DNA from: Siphonodentalium dalli
Lineage: Eukaryota; Mollusca; Scaphopoda; Gadilida; Siphonodentaliidae
Length of the DNA stretch: 64,000 nt
Assembly: GCA_032622095.1 (NCBI GenBank)
Contig: CP136069.1
Location: 17,289,273-17,353,272 of the forward strand
Direction of reading: 5' to 3'
Made by a program: the position numbers and the translations under genes. Below are positions 12,101 through 21,293 of this stretch, in pieces. How positions within the stretch are numbered: position 1 is the first letter of the stretch; the number at the start of each line of letters is the position of its first letter. Below the pieces are notes generated by a model. That model was not told where the DNA came from and did not search any database. It was given only the letters and a program-made list of their open reading frames with translations.

Positions 12101-13187
12101 ACCAAGTCTTCTTGGTCAACAACAGCTTGGGACATTGGTTGGGATGATGCTGTTTTGAGTCCCACCCAGTTACTCTTCTATATCGAACTTTACGCCCATA
12201 ATCGGATTAGGTCAAATGGAAGCTTTGCGCATATGAACATAGTATAGAGGCCAGCCTTTCCCAAGCATGATGATATCAAACATGCATATATCAGAGGTCC
12301 GTTAAATCTCAAAGCAACGAGATTAATGAGTAAACAAAGCCTTGTTTTCCATAGAATTTCGATTTGTCGCGCTATCAGAAAATACAGGTAAACAACACAT
12401 TCAATGATGGTATCATCACTATACCTTTTTCTATCACGGTAAATGATATATCATTATGAAGACAGCTTAATCGCGGACATGACAGATTATTAATAACATT
12501 TAGGGGTTTAATGTGAAAACCCGCGGGGCTCTACGTGTACATTTAGTTCGTCTTTTGAATGGCAGTCTGTTATAGAAGATCAACGGGGCGGGACTTGGTC
12601 CAAAACAACATCATCCCAACCGATATCCCAATACGTTGTGGACCGAGTAGATCATGTAATGAATCTCTACTATGGCTAACGCCCGTAGAGATCATTTTCC
12701 AACATTTCAAAACCTGGAAACTTTTTGAAGTTTTGACAGGGAACCTTATATCTAAAAAATAACGCGGGGAATATATTTCTTAGTTATTATCTTTTCCTTA
12801 ATAATGTACTTCACTGTAGGCGAATGTCCCAATTCAAAATTGCATGCTTTTCCATGGTATTTTTGTGAGCCGATATCCCAATAAACAATGAATATATTAA
12901 CCAGGAGAAATTCCATAATTGTAAGCGACCCAGAGCAAAATCGTTCACAAATTTATTTAAATCCCGAAAGTTCGAGTTGGGATCTTCACCAACAGTGAAG
13001 TACACTATTAAGGAACACATACTAACTAAGAAATATATTCCCCGCATTATTTTATCAAATTTATAAGATTCCCTGTCAAAACTTCAAAAAGTTACAAGGT
13101 TTTGTACTGATGGAATATGAACTCTACAGGCGTTAGGCATATAGTAAAGATTCGTGGCATGATCTAGAGACCGAGAAGACTTGGTCT
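12101..13187. mobile_element. Composite foldback element with flanking direct repeat
   Basis: The outer ends ACCAAGTCTTCT and AGAAGACTTGGT are inverted and flanked by ATATTTGAAATAG on both sides (about 12088-12100 and 13188-13200), a candidate target duplication. The interior has two nested inverted repeats: about 12125-12175 against 12570-12625 (CGGTTGGGATGATG), and about 12640-12825 against 13000-13165 (TATTCCCCGC, TGAAGTTTTGACAGGGAA). The TTGGGATGATGCTGTTTT terminus resembles the element at 24589-25131. Confidence 0.72.
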
Positions 13188-13214
13188 ATATTTGAAATAG
13201 AATCTGAAGCTTAC

Positions 13215-13338
13215 CACTGCCACTGCAGCGTCTCCTAACATTTCATCTTTGGAGACCGTGGTAAAATAGGCCACGTTAGACAACACATATACCGTCGTAA
13301 CGACGATGATAGAAATGCAGATAGCCTTTGGCAGCGTC
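13215..13338 (-). CDS. SLC7-family transporter, exon (TM7, VLSNVAYFTTVS)
   Basis: A 124 nt exon, acceptor ATTTGCAG, donor GTAAGC. It encodes TLPKAICISIIVVTTVYVLS, then NVAYFTTVSKDEMLGDAAVAV. The T/N-L-P-x-A-I-x-I-S segment and the YVLxNxAYFTT helix (TM7) with the AVAV stretch are strongly conserved in xCT-like SLC7 proteins. One base enters to complete a Lys codon and the exon ends on a codon boundary. Confidence 0.96.
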
Positions 13339-13904
13339 CTGCAAATATAGATGTTGTGTTATGAAGTGAAGCAAATTTAGTTTAAACATATTTTATTTTA
13401 ACCAAAATAATGTATAAAGTTCACGGTATGATGATGGAAGCTATTACTGGTTATAACAGTATTTGACAGTTAGCATAGCGCTTATCTTAAGCCACCTCAT
13501 ACACATATAAAATATTGAATGGTAACCGTTTCATACAAACAAAATTAGAATGTACAATTCGGATATGAATGTATGTAGCTCAATAAAATTACTATTGTTA
13601 CTGTTAATTATAATGTGTCTGACAGCCCCCTTCCAATCGAAGCAGGTTTTGGCAGGGTACTTTGGGATCGATATTATACAGAATTTAATTTTGATTTTAA
13701 TGTGTTTTTAATTTTGTTCCATGCATAGTCTAATATCGTATACATCATGTTTGTGCATAATATGGCTTGAATCTGCCAGTTTGTTCTATATATTTCTGAA
13801 TGTTAGCGAATATCTCAATGTTTATGAATAAGGGAAGTAATTTTGAACCTTGTAAGAGTGTTTTTGTTTCCAAATTATTAAGGTTACTGAGACTAATATT
13901 ATCC

Positions 13905-14032
13905 ATCATGACCCGGGGCGTGGGATGGACAAATCTCACCCGATGGGCCAGACACGAGGCTTGCCGAGTGTCCGGCCCAAATATCTGGGCCCAATGGTGA
14001 GATTTTTCCATTCCCACACCCCGGGTTATGAT
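13905..14032. repeat. Imperfect inverted repeat around ACCCGGGG/CCCCGGGT
   Basis: TGACCCGGGGCGTGGGATGG at 13909 is mirrored by CATTCCCACACCCCGGGTTA near 14010, with inner arms AAATCTCACC / GGTGAGATTT and GGGCCAGACACGAG / GAGTGTCCGGCCC. It lies 500 bp downstream of the recombinase gene. Similar phrases (TTTCTCCCAC and GTGGGAGAAAT at 14040 and 16038) bracket that gene and could mark element ends. Confidence 0.6.
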
Positions 14033-14540
14033 GAATCATTTTTCTCCCACACCAGGAGCCTCATTGTGATGTTTTCGTTTTAGAGCCGTTCAACACAAGT
14101 TAAACCGTACATCTGGGATAAAATCTAATGCGATACGCGTGATCATCGGGTATGACATCGGTATATACCAAAGGTATACTGAATAAACAAAGCGTTTCAC
14201 CCGGGCGAGCAGGGTTAACGAGTTTGAGTCAGTCAGTCATGAAATCGACATCCTGAAATCAACATACTACGTCACGAGAACGAAATGTTGCACCTGCAGA
14301 ATTTCGATAAAGGCGCATTAATATGAAATATTTGCCACTAGGTCAAACGTGTTTTGCTATGGGAATAAATCCCACCATAGGGGATAAGGGAAATATTTCT
14401 GTTTTCATGATTGAAGAAGTATTATTTTAATAATTAAACAGATTTATAGGAACAATAATATGTTTTCTAAATTGGAACTATTTCTTTCGCATGTTGCGGC
14501 GTGAAGCGTCATCTTTGTTTTGATTTTACACTTGAAAAGT

Positions 14541-15883
14541 TCATTCACTGTCTGATTCAATTTGAAGAATTCGCCTTCTCTTCGGTTGAGCATGGTCACA
14601 CGTATATATGTTTATTGTGCATTTGTTCAACTCCGCGCCAGCGAATAAACTTTTGTTGGAGGTTTCTTGTGTGCAAATAGTTGAATGTGTGTTTCCAATG
14701 ATCTGTGGAACTGGATAAATGTTCGAAGGAGCAGGAAGAGGAAATGTTGGCACCAAACTGTTGCTTTGATTCTTATTGCTGGATAATATACCAGATATCG
14801 CTCTGTTCTGTGTTGTGATAAGCTGCCTGTAGTTATTCAGGGAATCTGTGCTTTTATGCCCTGTCACGTAGACTTGCAGAGAATCAGGGACATTGTTGTC
14901 GGACATTTTCTGGACGAGTGTTTTTCTGACACTGGAATTACTGATATTTCGTTCATCCGTTTTCGCACCAGGTAAGTCAGCTTTTATTGCCATCTTGTTC
15001 ATTATTCCTTCGATTTTGTTTTTTCCTACTGGACCTTTCAAGAACCATCTATCCTTTTCAGCGGGGAATTGATTATCTGTGACCACTGCCACGTAGAACG
15101 GGTCATCATTTTGACTGTAGTTTGTTGGTCTCATTGATTCAAAGAAAAGATACATTTCTATGGGGCACCGATCCTTGTTTGCTGGTGTTTCATACATCCT
15201 AGGAGGACAAATCCGGGTATCATTTATGTCGTCACCCGTCCTGGTTTTTGTTGTTCTTTCTCGATATTCCAGATATCGTAAATTTGCCTCAGTATCCATT
15301 TTAAGGGAAACGTCACCCCAACATATTCGCCGGTGTTCTTCGGAGCCCCCTCGGATACCAAAATGCAATGTGTTTTGAAACCACATCATATTCAGAATAG
15401 AGGTTGGAGAAGATTTTCCCAGCTGCCCACTTGAATACAACATGTCTATATCATCATCTGTAAGCGGATCTGTTTTTTTGGTTTTGACCCCTTTCCTTGC
15501 GATCTCAGATCTCTCTGCTTCATACGGAGGGCTTCTCTGGTATCGAAAAAGGCATAACTTTCCGATGACATTATTTGTGAACCATACCTGTGGCGTTTGA
15601 ATTGACGATCGAAGCTTCCGATCATTCCACGCAAGTAGCTTGGTTCATATTCCGTGCCGTCAGCTTTCCGGACATTTATTACGAACTCTGAGAGATATTT
15701 GTTCAATTCTACCTGGGGAATATCCTGAATTTTGCGATGTTCATCGTGTCTTTCAATCAAAAACTGATACAATAATTTCAGATGAGAAGATGTCTTCCTC
15801 AGCGTGTTTTTATTTTCATTCGCTTCTACGAATTCTTCTGTGTTTATTGATTCGAAACGAGAATTGTTTTGGTTTGTCGCCAC
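14541..15883 (-). pseudogene. Crypton-like tyrosine recombinase (DUF3504 / KIAA1958-like), one frameshift
   Basis: Intronless gene in two adjoining frames: 15883-15446 (145 codons) and upstream-open 14541-15443 (300 codons from its first Met). The N-terminal part (NSRFESINTEEFVEANENKN, then LNKYLSEFVINVRK and YEPSYLRGMIGSFDRQ) is the helical domain of the DUF3504 / ZMYM-KIAA1958 group. The C-terminal part is the catalytic domain: FGIRGGSEEH (first Arg), GDVSLK, WFLKGPVGKN, SSVRKT (HxxR box), TGHKSTDSLNNY (GH box and nucleophile Tyr). The frame changes near an A7 run at about 15470, where the second frame reads TDPLTDDDIDMLYSSG, the expected linker, so a single-base indel or assembly error splits it. 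The His of HxxR is Ser here. It sits in an SLC7 intron on the same strand as the host gene. A recently inserted or domesticated Crypton copy is likely. Confidence 0.85.
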
Positions 15884-15889
15884 TGTTTT

Positions 15890-16640
15890 GTTGACAAATG
15901 CAGACGGCTCACATAAAAATAGTTCCGGCTATTAATTATATAGGTGAAGTAGTCACGTGGGTAGTGTCACGTGTTATGTGAGACAGGGAAATCTCACCCA
16001 GCTATCTCACACGGGCTGCCTGTGCTAAAGTGTGTAGGGGTGGGAGAAATATGTCTCTTCCGGCTTTAAAGTCTGCAATAGTGCAAAGGCAAATTTGTTA
16101 GCAATTTCATGCACCCAAGCGTCTTCAAGATCATTTTACAAAGACACAAAAACCCATGTAATTATCACCAATCTGCATACACGTATATCGTGTGTACAAC
16201 TACGCGCATCTTAAATCAAAAATCTTATACCGAATGAGTTGCGGATGGCGCAAGGATATATTTCGCGAGAGCGTAGCTCGAGCGAAATGTAACTATGCGC
16301 CGTCTGCAACGAGTTCGATAACAGAATCGATAATTATAATGCAAGTTGTGTTCTGTATTTATTCTACACCGTTGTGTAATTAAGATACGTTCAATCCACC
16401 ACTGTCACATTCATTGATACTATAGCTACCTTTGTTGCAATTTAAGTCTGATGAATAACCAGTAATGGTCGGGGCATTAGCCGAAGCAGATCGTTTGACG
16501 TACTGTACGTCATCATTCTTGACGACAACGTAAACGAGAATAGTTCCGGCTTGTATTGCACTAGAGGTATATACAATAATATGTATTCAATGAGTGGGAT
16601 TCCGTTGAATACATGTGCCTCGCGTCAATGGGTTTTGGAA
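15890..16640. repeat. SLC7 intron; duplicated block copy 1
   Basis: About 16255-16620 (GCGAAATGTAACTATGCG, TTGTGTTCTGTATTTATTCT, GTACGTCATCATTCT, GGGATTCCGTTGAATACATG) is repeated with divergence at 17535-17845. It includes the region 5' of the recombinase gene; no promoter motif was recognised. Confidence 0.65.
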
Positions 16641-16879
16641 CAAGCCATGAAATAGTGTGTCTGTCATTTGCAGAATGAGGTCCCCAGAGGGTGAATTTAG
16701 TGATGCTACCCGCATAGCAGGCTAGCATCACCATATTCACCCTCTGGGAATCTCATTCTGCTTACAACTCAGCAGAATGAGGTTCCCATAGGGTGAATTT
16801 GGTAATGCTAGCCCGCTATGCGGGTTAGCATCACTAAATTCGCCCTCTGCAAATGACAGGCACACTATTTCAAGGCTTG
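16641..16879. mobile_element. hAT-like palindromic MITE with perfect 8 bp target duplication
   Basis: Begins CAAGCCATGAAATAG and ends CTATTTCAAGGCTTG. TTTTGGAA is found immediately outside both ends (16633-16640 and 16880-16887). The interior has two hairpins (AGAATGAGGTCCCC... arms with a GGGTGAATTTAG stem) joined at TTACAACTCAGC. An 8 bp duplication is the hAT signature; no transposase is present. Confidence 0.9.
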
Positions 16880-16887
16880 TTTTGGAA

Positions 16888-17354
16888 TAATATTAAATTA
16901 ATTGGTGTTATGTGCCTGCGCGATTATAATTTTGATAAGATTTAGCTGTGTGTTCTTATTTTGTTTTTTATGGAATACATACCACACATTATACATTTTA
17001 GCTATCATTGTCAGTTGCCACCACTGGTAAACAAATAACACTTTCTATAATAAATGGATTCTCCCACTCAGTCATAAAAGTATACATTGGAAGGGTGTAT
17101 TATTCATCTGGGGGATGTTTTGGAAATAAAAGCAGACGACAAACAATCGAAAGTGCAGAATTAAGAAACATATTGGGAAATGTTCAGATAATAAGATCAA
17201 TATACGACCTATGGTAGTTTTGTTGCACTTATTATCTGAACATATACTTATGGAGAACTACTCATCAATTAGCGTTCAGTATAGAAAAGGTCAAGTGAAG
17301 ACCTGACCCATGCAGTATTGTGTTAGAAGTTTACGTTTCCATGGCAAAACTCAC
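16888..17354 (-). other. SLC7 intron, no recognised feature
   Basis: Intron 3' of the 45 nt exon. A short open frame (17008-17217, plus strand) has no family resemblance. Confidence 0.5.
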
Positions 17355-17399
17355 TTTTCGGGGTTCTTCACTTCTTCAATCACATAGTTGAGGTAGTTC
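17355..17399 (-). CDS. SLC7-family transporter, 45 nt exon (NYLNYVIEEVKNPE)
   Basis: A small exon, acceptor TTATTTTCCAG, donor GTGAGT. Its first base completes the Trp codon of FAYNGW, then it encodes NYLNYVIEEVKNPE plus two bases of Lys. W-N-x-L-N-(Y/F)-V-x-E-E-x-x-N-P is the most conserved SLC7 light-chain motif (end of TM6). The intron upstream holds the repeated splice-donor array. Confidence 0.96.
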
Positions 17400-17534
17400 C
17401 TGGAAAATAAAGAGACAGCAGACAGTTTAAAGGCTAGAAAAAAATAGGTTGTATTATAAAGTTATTATACAATGTTGTGTGCAAAGTATGTGTTTTTCAG
17501 TCCAGGTTGCTCTGGTTGTCCAGTTGTGTTGAAA

Positions 17535-17845
17535 AGTAAGTTCGAGCAAAATCTAACTATGCGGCGACCGCAACGAGCTCGATAACATATTTAAGATTAT
17601 GATGTAAGTTGTGTTCTGTATTTATTCTACACCGTTGTATCAGATAAGTTAAATCGATTACTATCACCTTCATAGATAATATAGCTTTATTGTGATTTAA
17701 GTCTGATGAATTCCCGGTAATGGTCAGAGCATCACGTAATGTACGTCATCTTTCTGGGCGACAACATCAACAAAAATAGTTCCCGCTTGTATTCCACTAG
17801 GTACTATTTATTAAATGGCTGGGATTCCGTTGAATACATGCGCTT
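17535..17845. repeat. Duplicated block copy 2 (pair of 16255-16620)
   Basis: Direct, diverged repeat of 16255-16620: shares TTGTGTTCTGTATTTATTCT, ACACCGTTGT and GGGATTCCGTTGAATACATG. The two flank the 45 nt exon and the hAT-like MITE. Confidence 0.7.
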
Positions 17846-17888
17846 TTAAATTCTTGGAGACAACTACATGTATTTGTTGCAATCGCGA

Positions 17889-18440
17889 TTGAATATAAAA
17901 ATAAACATAGCGTGTATATATACATACCAGCCATTAAAGGCGAACAACCCTGAATATAATAATAAACATAGCGTGTATATATACATACCAGCCATTATAG
18001 GCGAACAACCCTGAATATAATAATAAACATAGCGTGTATATATACATACCAGCCATTATAGGCGAACAATACTGAATGTAATAATAAACATAGCGTGTAT
18101 ATATACATACCAGCCATTATAGGCGAACAATACTGAATATAATAATAAACATAACGTGTATATATACATACCAGCCATTATAGGCGAACAACCCTGAATA
18201 TAATAATAAACATAGCGTGTATATATACATACCAGCCATTATAGGCGAACAATACTGAATATAAAAATAAACATAGCGTGTATATATACATACCAGCCAT
18301 TAAAGGCGAACAACCCTGAATATAATAATAAACATAGCGTGTATATATACATACCAGCCATTATAGGCGAACAACCCTGAATATAAAAATAACATAGCGT
18401 GTATATATACATACCAGCCATTATAGGCGAAGAACCCTGA
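17889..18440 (-). repeat. 61 bp tandem array derived from an SLC7 exon end plus its 5' splice site (9 units)
   Basis: Nine units of 60-61 bp. The exon-intron borders (CCAGCC on the plus strand) are at 17928, 17988, 18049, 18110, 18171, 18232, 18293, 18354 and 18414. On the minus strand each unit reads TATTCAGGGTTGTTCGCC, then TATAATGGCTG, then GTATGTATATATACACGC and AT-rich intron sequence. The first 28 bases copy the 3' end of the coding exon at 19645-19744 (YSGLFAYNG plus TG of Trp) and GTATGT copies its donor. Variants are few: Y to F (TTTAATGG) in two units and G to V (CAGTATTG) in three. The conceptual frame stops in the following unit, so use of a downstream copy as donor would introduce a stop codon. 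Confidence 0.95.
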
Positions 18441-19553
18441 ATATAACAAGAGATGGACTGTCGTCCGGTACATACCCCCTAGTGGCATACCGCCTAGTGT
18501 GGGCATATCTATAACTTATGACTGCTATACTCAGACAGATAGACCCAAAAATCAGCATTTTCATATAAACGAAGATGAATAACTATAGCACAAAAAACAA
18601 AACAAAATAGTTGAATATGCCATTAATTTAAATGTCCTCATAGTGGTGAACATCCATACAAAATTTCATTGAGATCCAAGCATTACTGTTCAAGTTATGA
18701 CCTGAACAGACATCGGATGGACCAAACAGCCAACATGTCCAGATAAACGAACTTGAATAACTCTAGAATGGAAAAGCCAAACAGAACAATGGAACCCTCT
18801 ACTGAATGTCATCACAGTGGTGAACATCCATACCAAATTTCATTGAGATCCCAGCACAACTGTTGAAGTTACGACATGAACAGACACCAGACGGACCAAA
18901 AAGCCAACATTTCTAGATAAACAAAGATGTATAACTCTAGAATGGAAAATCTGAACAAAGCGATGGAACCCCCTTTTTAATGTCCTCATAGTACATAACA
19001 TCCATACCAAATTTCATTGAGATACCAGCACAACTGTTGAAGTTACTACATGAACAGACACCAGACAGACCAAAAAGCCAACATTTCCAGATAAACAAAG
19101 ATGAATAACTCTAGAATGGAAAATCCGAACAAAACGATGGAAACCTCTATTGAATGCCCTCATAGTAGTGAACATCCATACCAAATTTCATTGAGATTCG
19201 AGCACTACTGTTCATGTTATGACATGAACAGACGGACCAAAAATCCAACATTTCCAGATAAACAAAGATGAATAACTCTAGAATGGAAAATCAGAACAAA
19301 ACGATGGAACCCTCTATTTAATGTCCTCATAGTAGTGAACATCCATACCTAATTTCAAGTTATGACATGAACAGACATCGGACGGACGTACGGACGGACG
19401 GACGGACCTACGCACCACAGGGTACTTGTGAGGTGCGATCTTTTGTTTGCATGACTTGTGGGGTGCACAAGTAACGTACGGAAAATCCAATTTTAACGTA
19501 CGGAAAATCCAATTTTAACGTACGGAAAATCCAATTTTAAAGAGGGGTATAAT
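18441..19553. mobile_element. Retroposon-like insertion splitting the splice-site array
   Basis: Contains about five tandem ~180 bp blocks, each with AACTCTAGAATGGAAAA, ATGTCCTCATAGT, CATACCAAATTTCATTGAGA and ATGAACAGACA, then a GACGGACGGACGG run and the GTACTTGTGAGGTGCGATC tail also seen at 783-1066. CGTACGGAAAATCCAATTTTA is repeated at the very end. The array resumes directly after it. Orientation and class are uncertain (possibly the 3' region of a LINE or SINE). Confidence 0.7.
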
Positions 19554-19644
19554 AATAAACATAGCGTGTATATATATACATACCAGCCATTATAGGCGAA
19601 CAACCCTGAATATAATAATAAACATAGCGTGTATATATACATAC
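19554..19644 (-). repeat. Splice-site array, second cluster (one extra unit adjoining the real exon end)
   Basis: One extra 61 bp unit (border at 19583) lies directly beside the true exon end at 19645, separated from the nine-unit cluster by the insertion at 18441-19553. This shows that the array grew outward from the real exon border. Confidence 0.92.
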
Positions 19645-19744
19645 CAGCCATTATAGGCGAACAATCCTGAATAGAAGGACAGTGCTACTTTGGTTATATC
19701 AGTTTCCGTTCCCTCGAATGGCTTGTCAAAATTCTCAGTTTCAC
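19645..19744 (-). CDS. SLC7-family transporter, exon ending in the TM6 motif YSGLFAYNGW
   Basis: A 100 nt exon, acceptor GTATTTTCAG, donor GTATGT. Two entering bases complete Gly; it encodes ETENFDKPFEGTETDITKVA, then LSFYSGLFAYNG and two bases of Trp. The (N/S)-F-x-x-x-F-E-G-(T/S) loop and the helix SGLFAYxGWN match xCT, LAT and b0,+AT TM6; the Phe aligns with the LAT1 gating Phe252 (family knowledge). Its 3' end is the template of the repeated units at 17889-18440 and 19583. Confidence 0.96.
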
Positions 19745-20084
19745 CTGAAAATACGAGAATTCAATCACGTGGTTTCGAGTTAACACTTCCATTACTGGAG
19801 CTTCCTGAAATATTGCGAAAACCCTGTGCGAATGCATTCTCTTATATATGTGAGTCGCCCATTGGCCTAAAAATAGTTACCTTGAACTTGTAAGCCAGTG
19901 CATTATCTTATATATGCGAGGATCCATATGGGAGACTCGCATATATAAGATAATACAATGGCACAGGATCTTTAATGCTGTACCAGCACAGCTCCAGTCA
20001 TTAAGCTGAGATTTTTCAAAATCTTTGTACAAATATCAAAACCAATCAGCTCTAGCATTTGTTGTGCTGAGGCATGGATATTGT
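19745..20084. mobile_element. SLC7 intron with degenerate GCCAATGCATTCTC hairpin pair
   Basis: About 19813-19972 carries degenerate hairpin halves (GCGAATGCATTCTC at 19828, GTGCATTATCTTATATATGC, mirrored by GCATATATAAGATAATAC). It belongs to the second hairpin family (GCGAAAACCCTGTGC context shared with 7195). Confidence 0.65.
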
Positions 20085-20850
20085 CTATACACGGTGGGGA
20101 AGTCACGTGGTCTCGGGTTGATGAGTATCAAGCATTCCAAATGACCGAGGCGAGCCTTGAAATAGTGTGCCTGTCATTTGCAGAATGAGGTCCCCAGAGG
20201 GTGAATTTAGTGATGCTACCCCGCATAGCGGGCTAGCATCACCAAATCCACCCTCTGGGAACCTCATTCTGCTGAGTTGTAAGCAGAATGAGGTCCCCAG
20301 AGGGTGAATTTTGTGATGCTAGCCCGCTATGCGGGGTAGCATTACTAAATTCACCCTCTGGGGTCCTCATTCTGCAAATGACAGACACCCTATTTCAAGG
20401 CTTGGACCGAGGCGATCGAAAACGCGACCAGAAACAATAAACTAGGATAATGATATATTACATAGTATTTTGGCAGCTACTAGCATATACCATACAATTT
20501 TTTCAAACAAGCTGATATCCCATTGGTGTCCAAACTCATAGTTGTTTGCTCTAACATTCTGACCAAAGTATTCAGTCGAAGGATTCTCCTAGATGTATGG
20601 ATTGGTGTATTCCACGAACCTCCGACTGGCAACTTTGGTCAGAATGTTATAGAAAACTACTGAGTATTTCCAAACAAATAAGATATCAACTTGTTTTAAA
20701 AATAAACTATCATGTGCTCGTAAAAGTCAAAATGATATATTTTGTGTCTGTTCCACATATATTATGTTTGTGTGTGTTTCCACTCGCCTCGGCCATTTTG
20801 AATACGTGATACTCACCAACCTCGAAACCACGTGATTCCCCACTGTGAAA
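20085..20850. mobile_element. Long foldback element interrupted by a hAT-like MITE
   Basis: GGTGGGGAAGTCACGTGGTC at about 20090 is mirrored by the sequence around 20830-20846 (CCACGTGATTCCCCAC). Pairing continues inward (GATGAGTATC / GATACTCACC; AAGCTGATATCCCATTGGTG / the 20685 region) to an inner stem TCTAACATTCTGACCAAAGT / ACTTTGGTCAGAATGTTATA. The left arm is broken by the MITE at 20151-20404; the right arm preserves the uninterrupted site. Confidence 0.75.
20151..20404. mobile_element. hAT-like palindromic MITE with 8 bp target duplication GACCGAGG
   Basis: Starts CGAGCCTTGAAATAG and ends CTATTTCAAGGCTTG. GACCGAGG flanks it on both sides (20143-20150 and 20405-20412). Two hairpins are joined at AGTTGTAAGC. 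It is inserted in the arm of the foldback at 20085-20850. Confidence 0.92.
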
Positions 20851-20887
20851 ACTAAGTGAACGAAAAATACATGCAAGATACCGGTCT

Positions 20888-21293
20888 TGTGTAAAAGTTG
20901 CACAACAACAGAAGGGCCCTGTGCCAATGCATACTCTTATATATGCGAGTCGACCATAGGTCGCCTCGCATATATAAGAGAATGCATTGGCTTAACACAT
21001 TAAAAATTATAAAATTGTTATAGAATGTAAGAAAAAATGGTAAAAAGTGTTAAAAAAAGATTTTTTTTAGGCCAATGCATTCTCTTATATATGCGAGGCG
21101 ACCTATGGTCGACTCGCATATATAAGAGAATGCATTGGCACAGGGCATAACTGTAACCATCACAATGTGGTCAAGGAGCCGGTTCCAATGATATCCATAT
21201 TTGTATGGTTCTATTGCGACAGACCGAAGATATTTTAGGCTGTTATATTACCGATTGGTTTCGAATCGGTAATATGTGTAAAAGTTGCACAAC
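20888..21293. mobile_element. Paired-hairpin MITE, copy E, with altered ends and 19 bp flanking direct repeat
   Basis: Hairpins lie at about 20922-20992 and 21071-21139. Both TTAA termini are missing: the left end begins AACAGAAGGGCCC and the right stops at AGGCTGTTA, followed by a small hairpin ATTACCGATTGGTTTCGAAT. TGTGTAAAAGTTGCACAAC occurs exactly at 20888-20906 and 21275-21293. The repeat is far longer than a TTAA duplication, so this copy moved or was repaired by another route. Confidence 0.8.

Noticed and set aside
17889-18440. Regular 61 bp spacing suggested a CRISPR array
   Set aside because: The whole unit is repeated with no variable spacers, the context is eukaryotic and the unit is derived from the adjoining exon.
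18239-18506. Apparent small proteins with YSGLFAYNGWYVYIHAM
   Set aside because: They are conceptual read-through of the splice-site array into intron sequence, not separate genes; the exon-like part is reported as a repeat.
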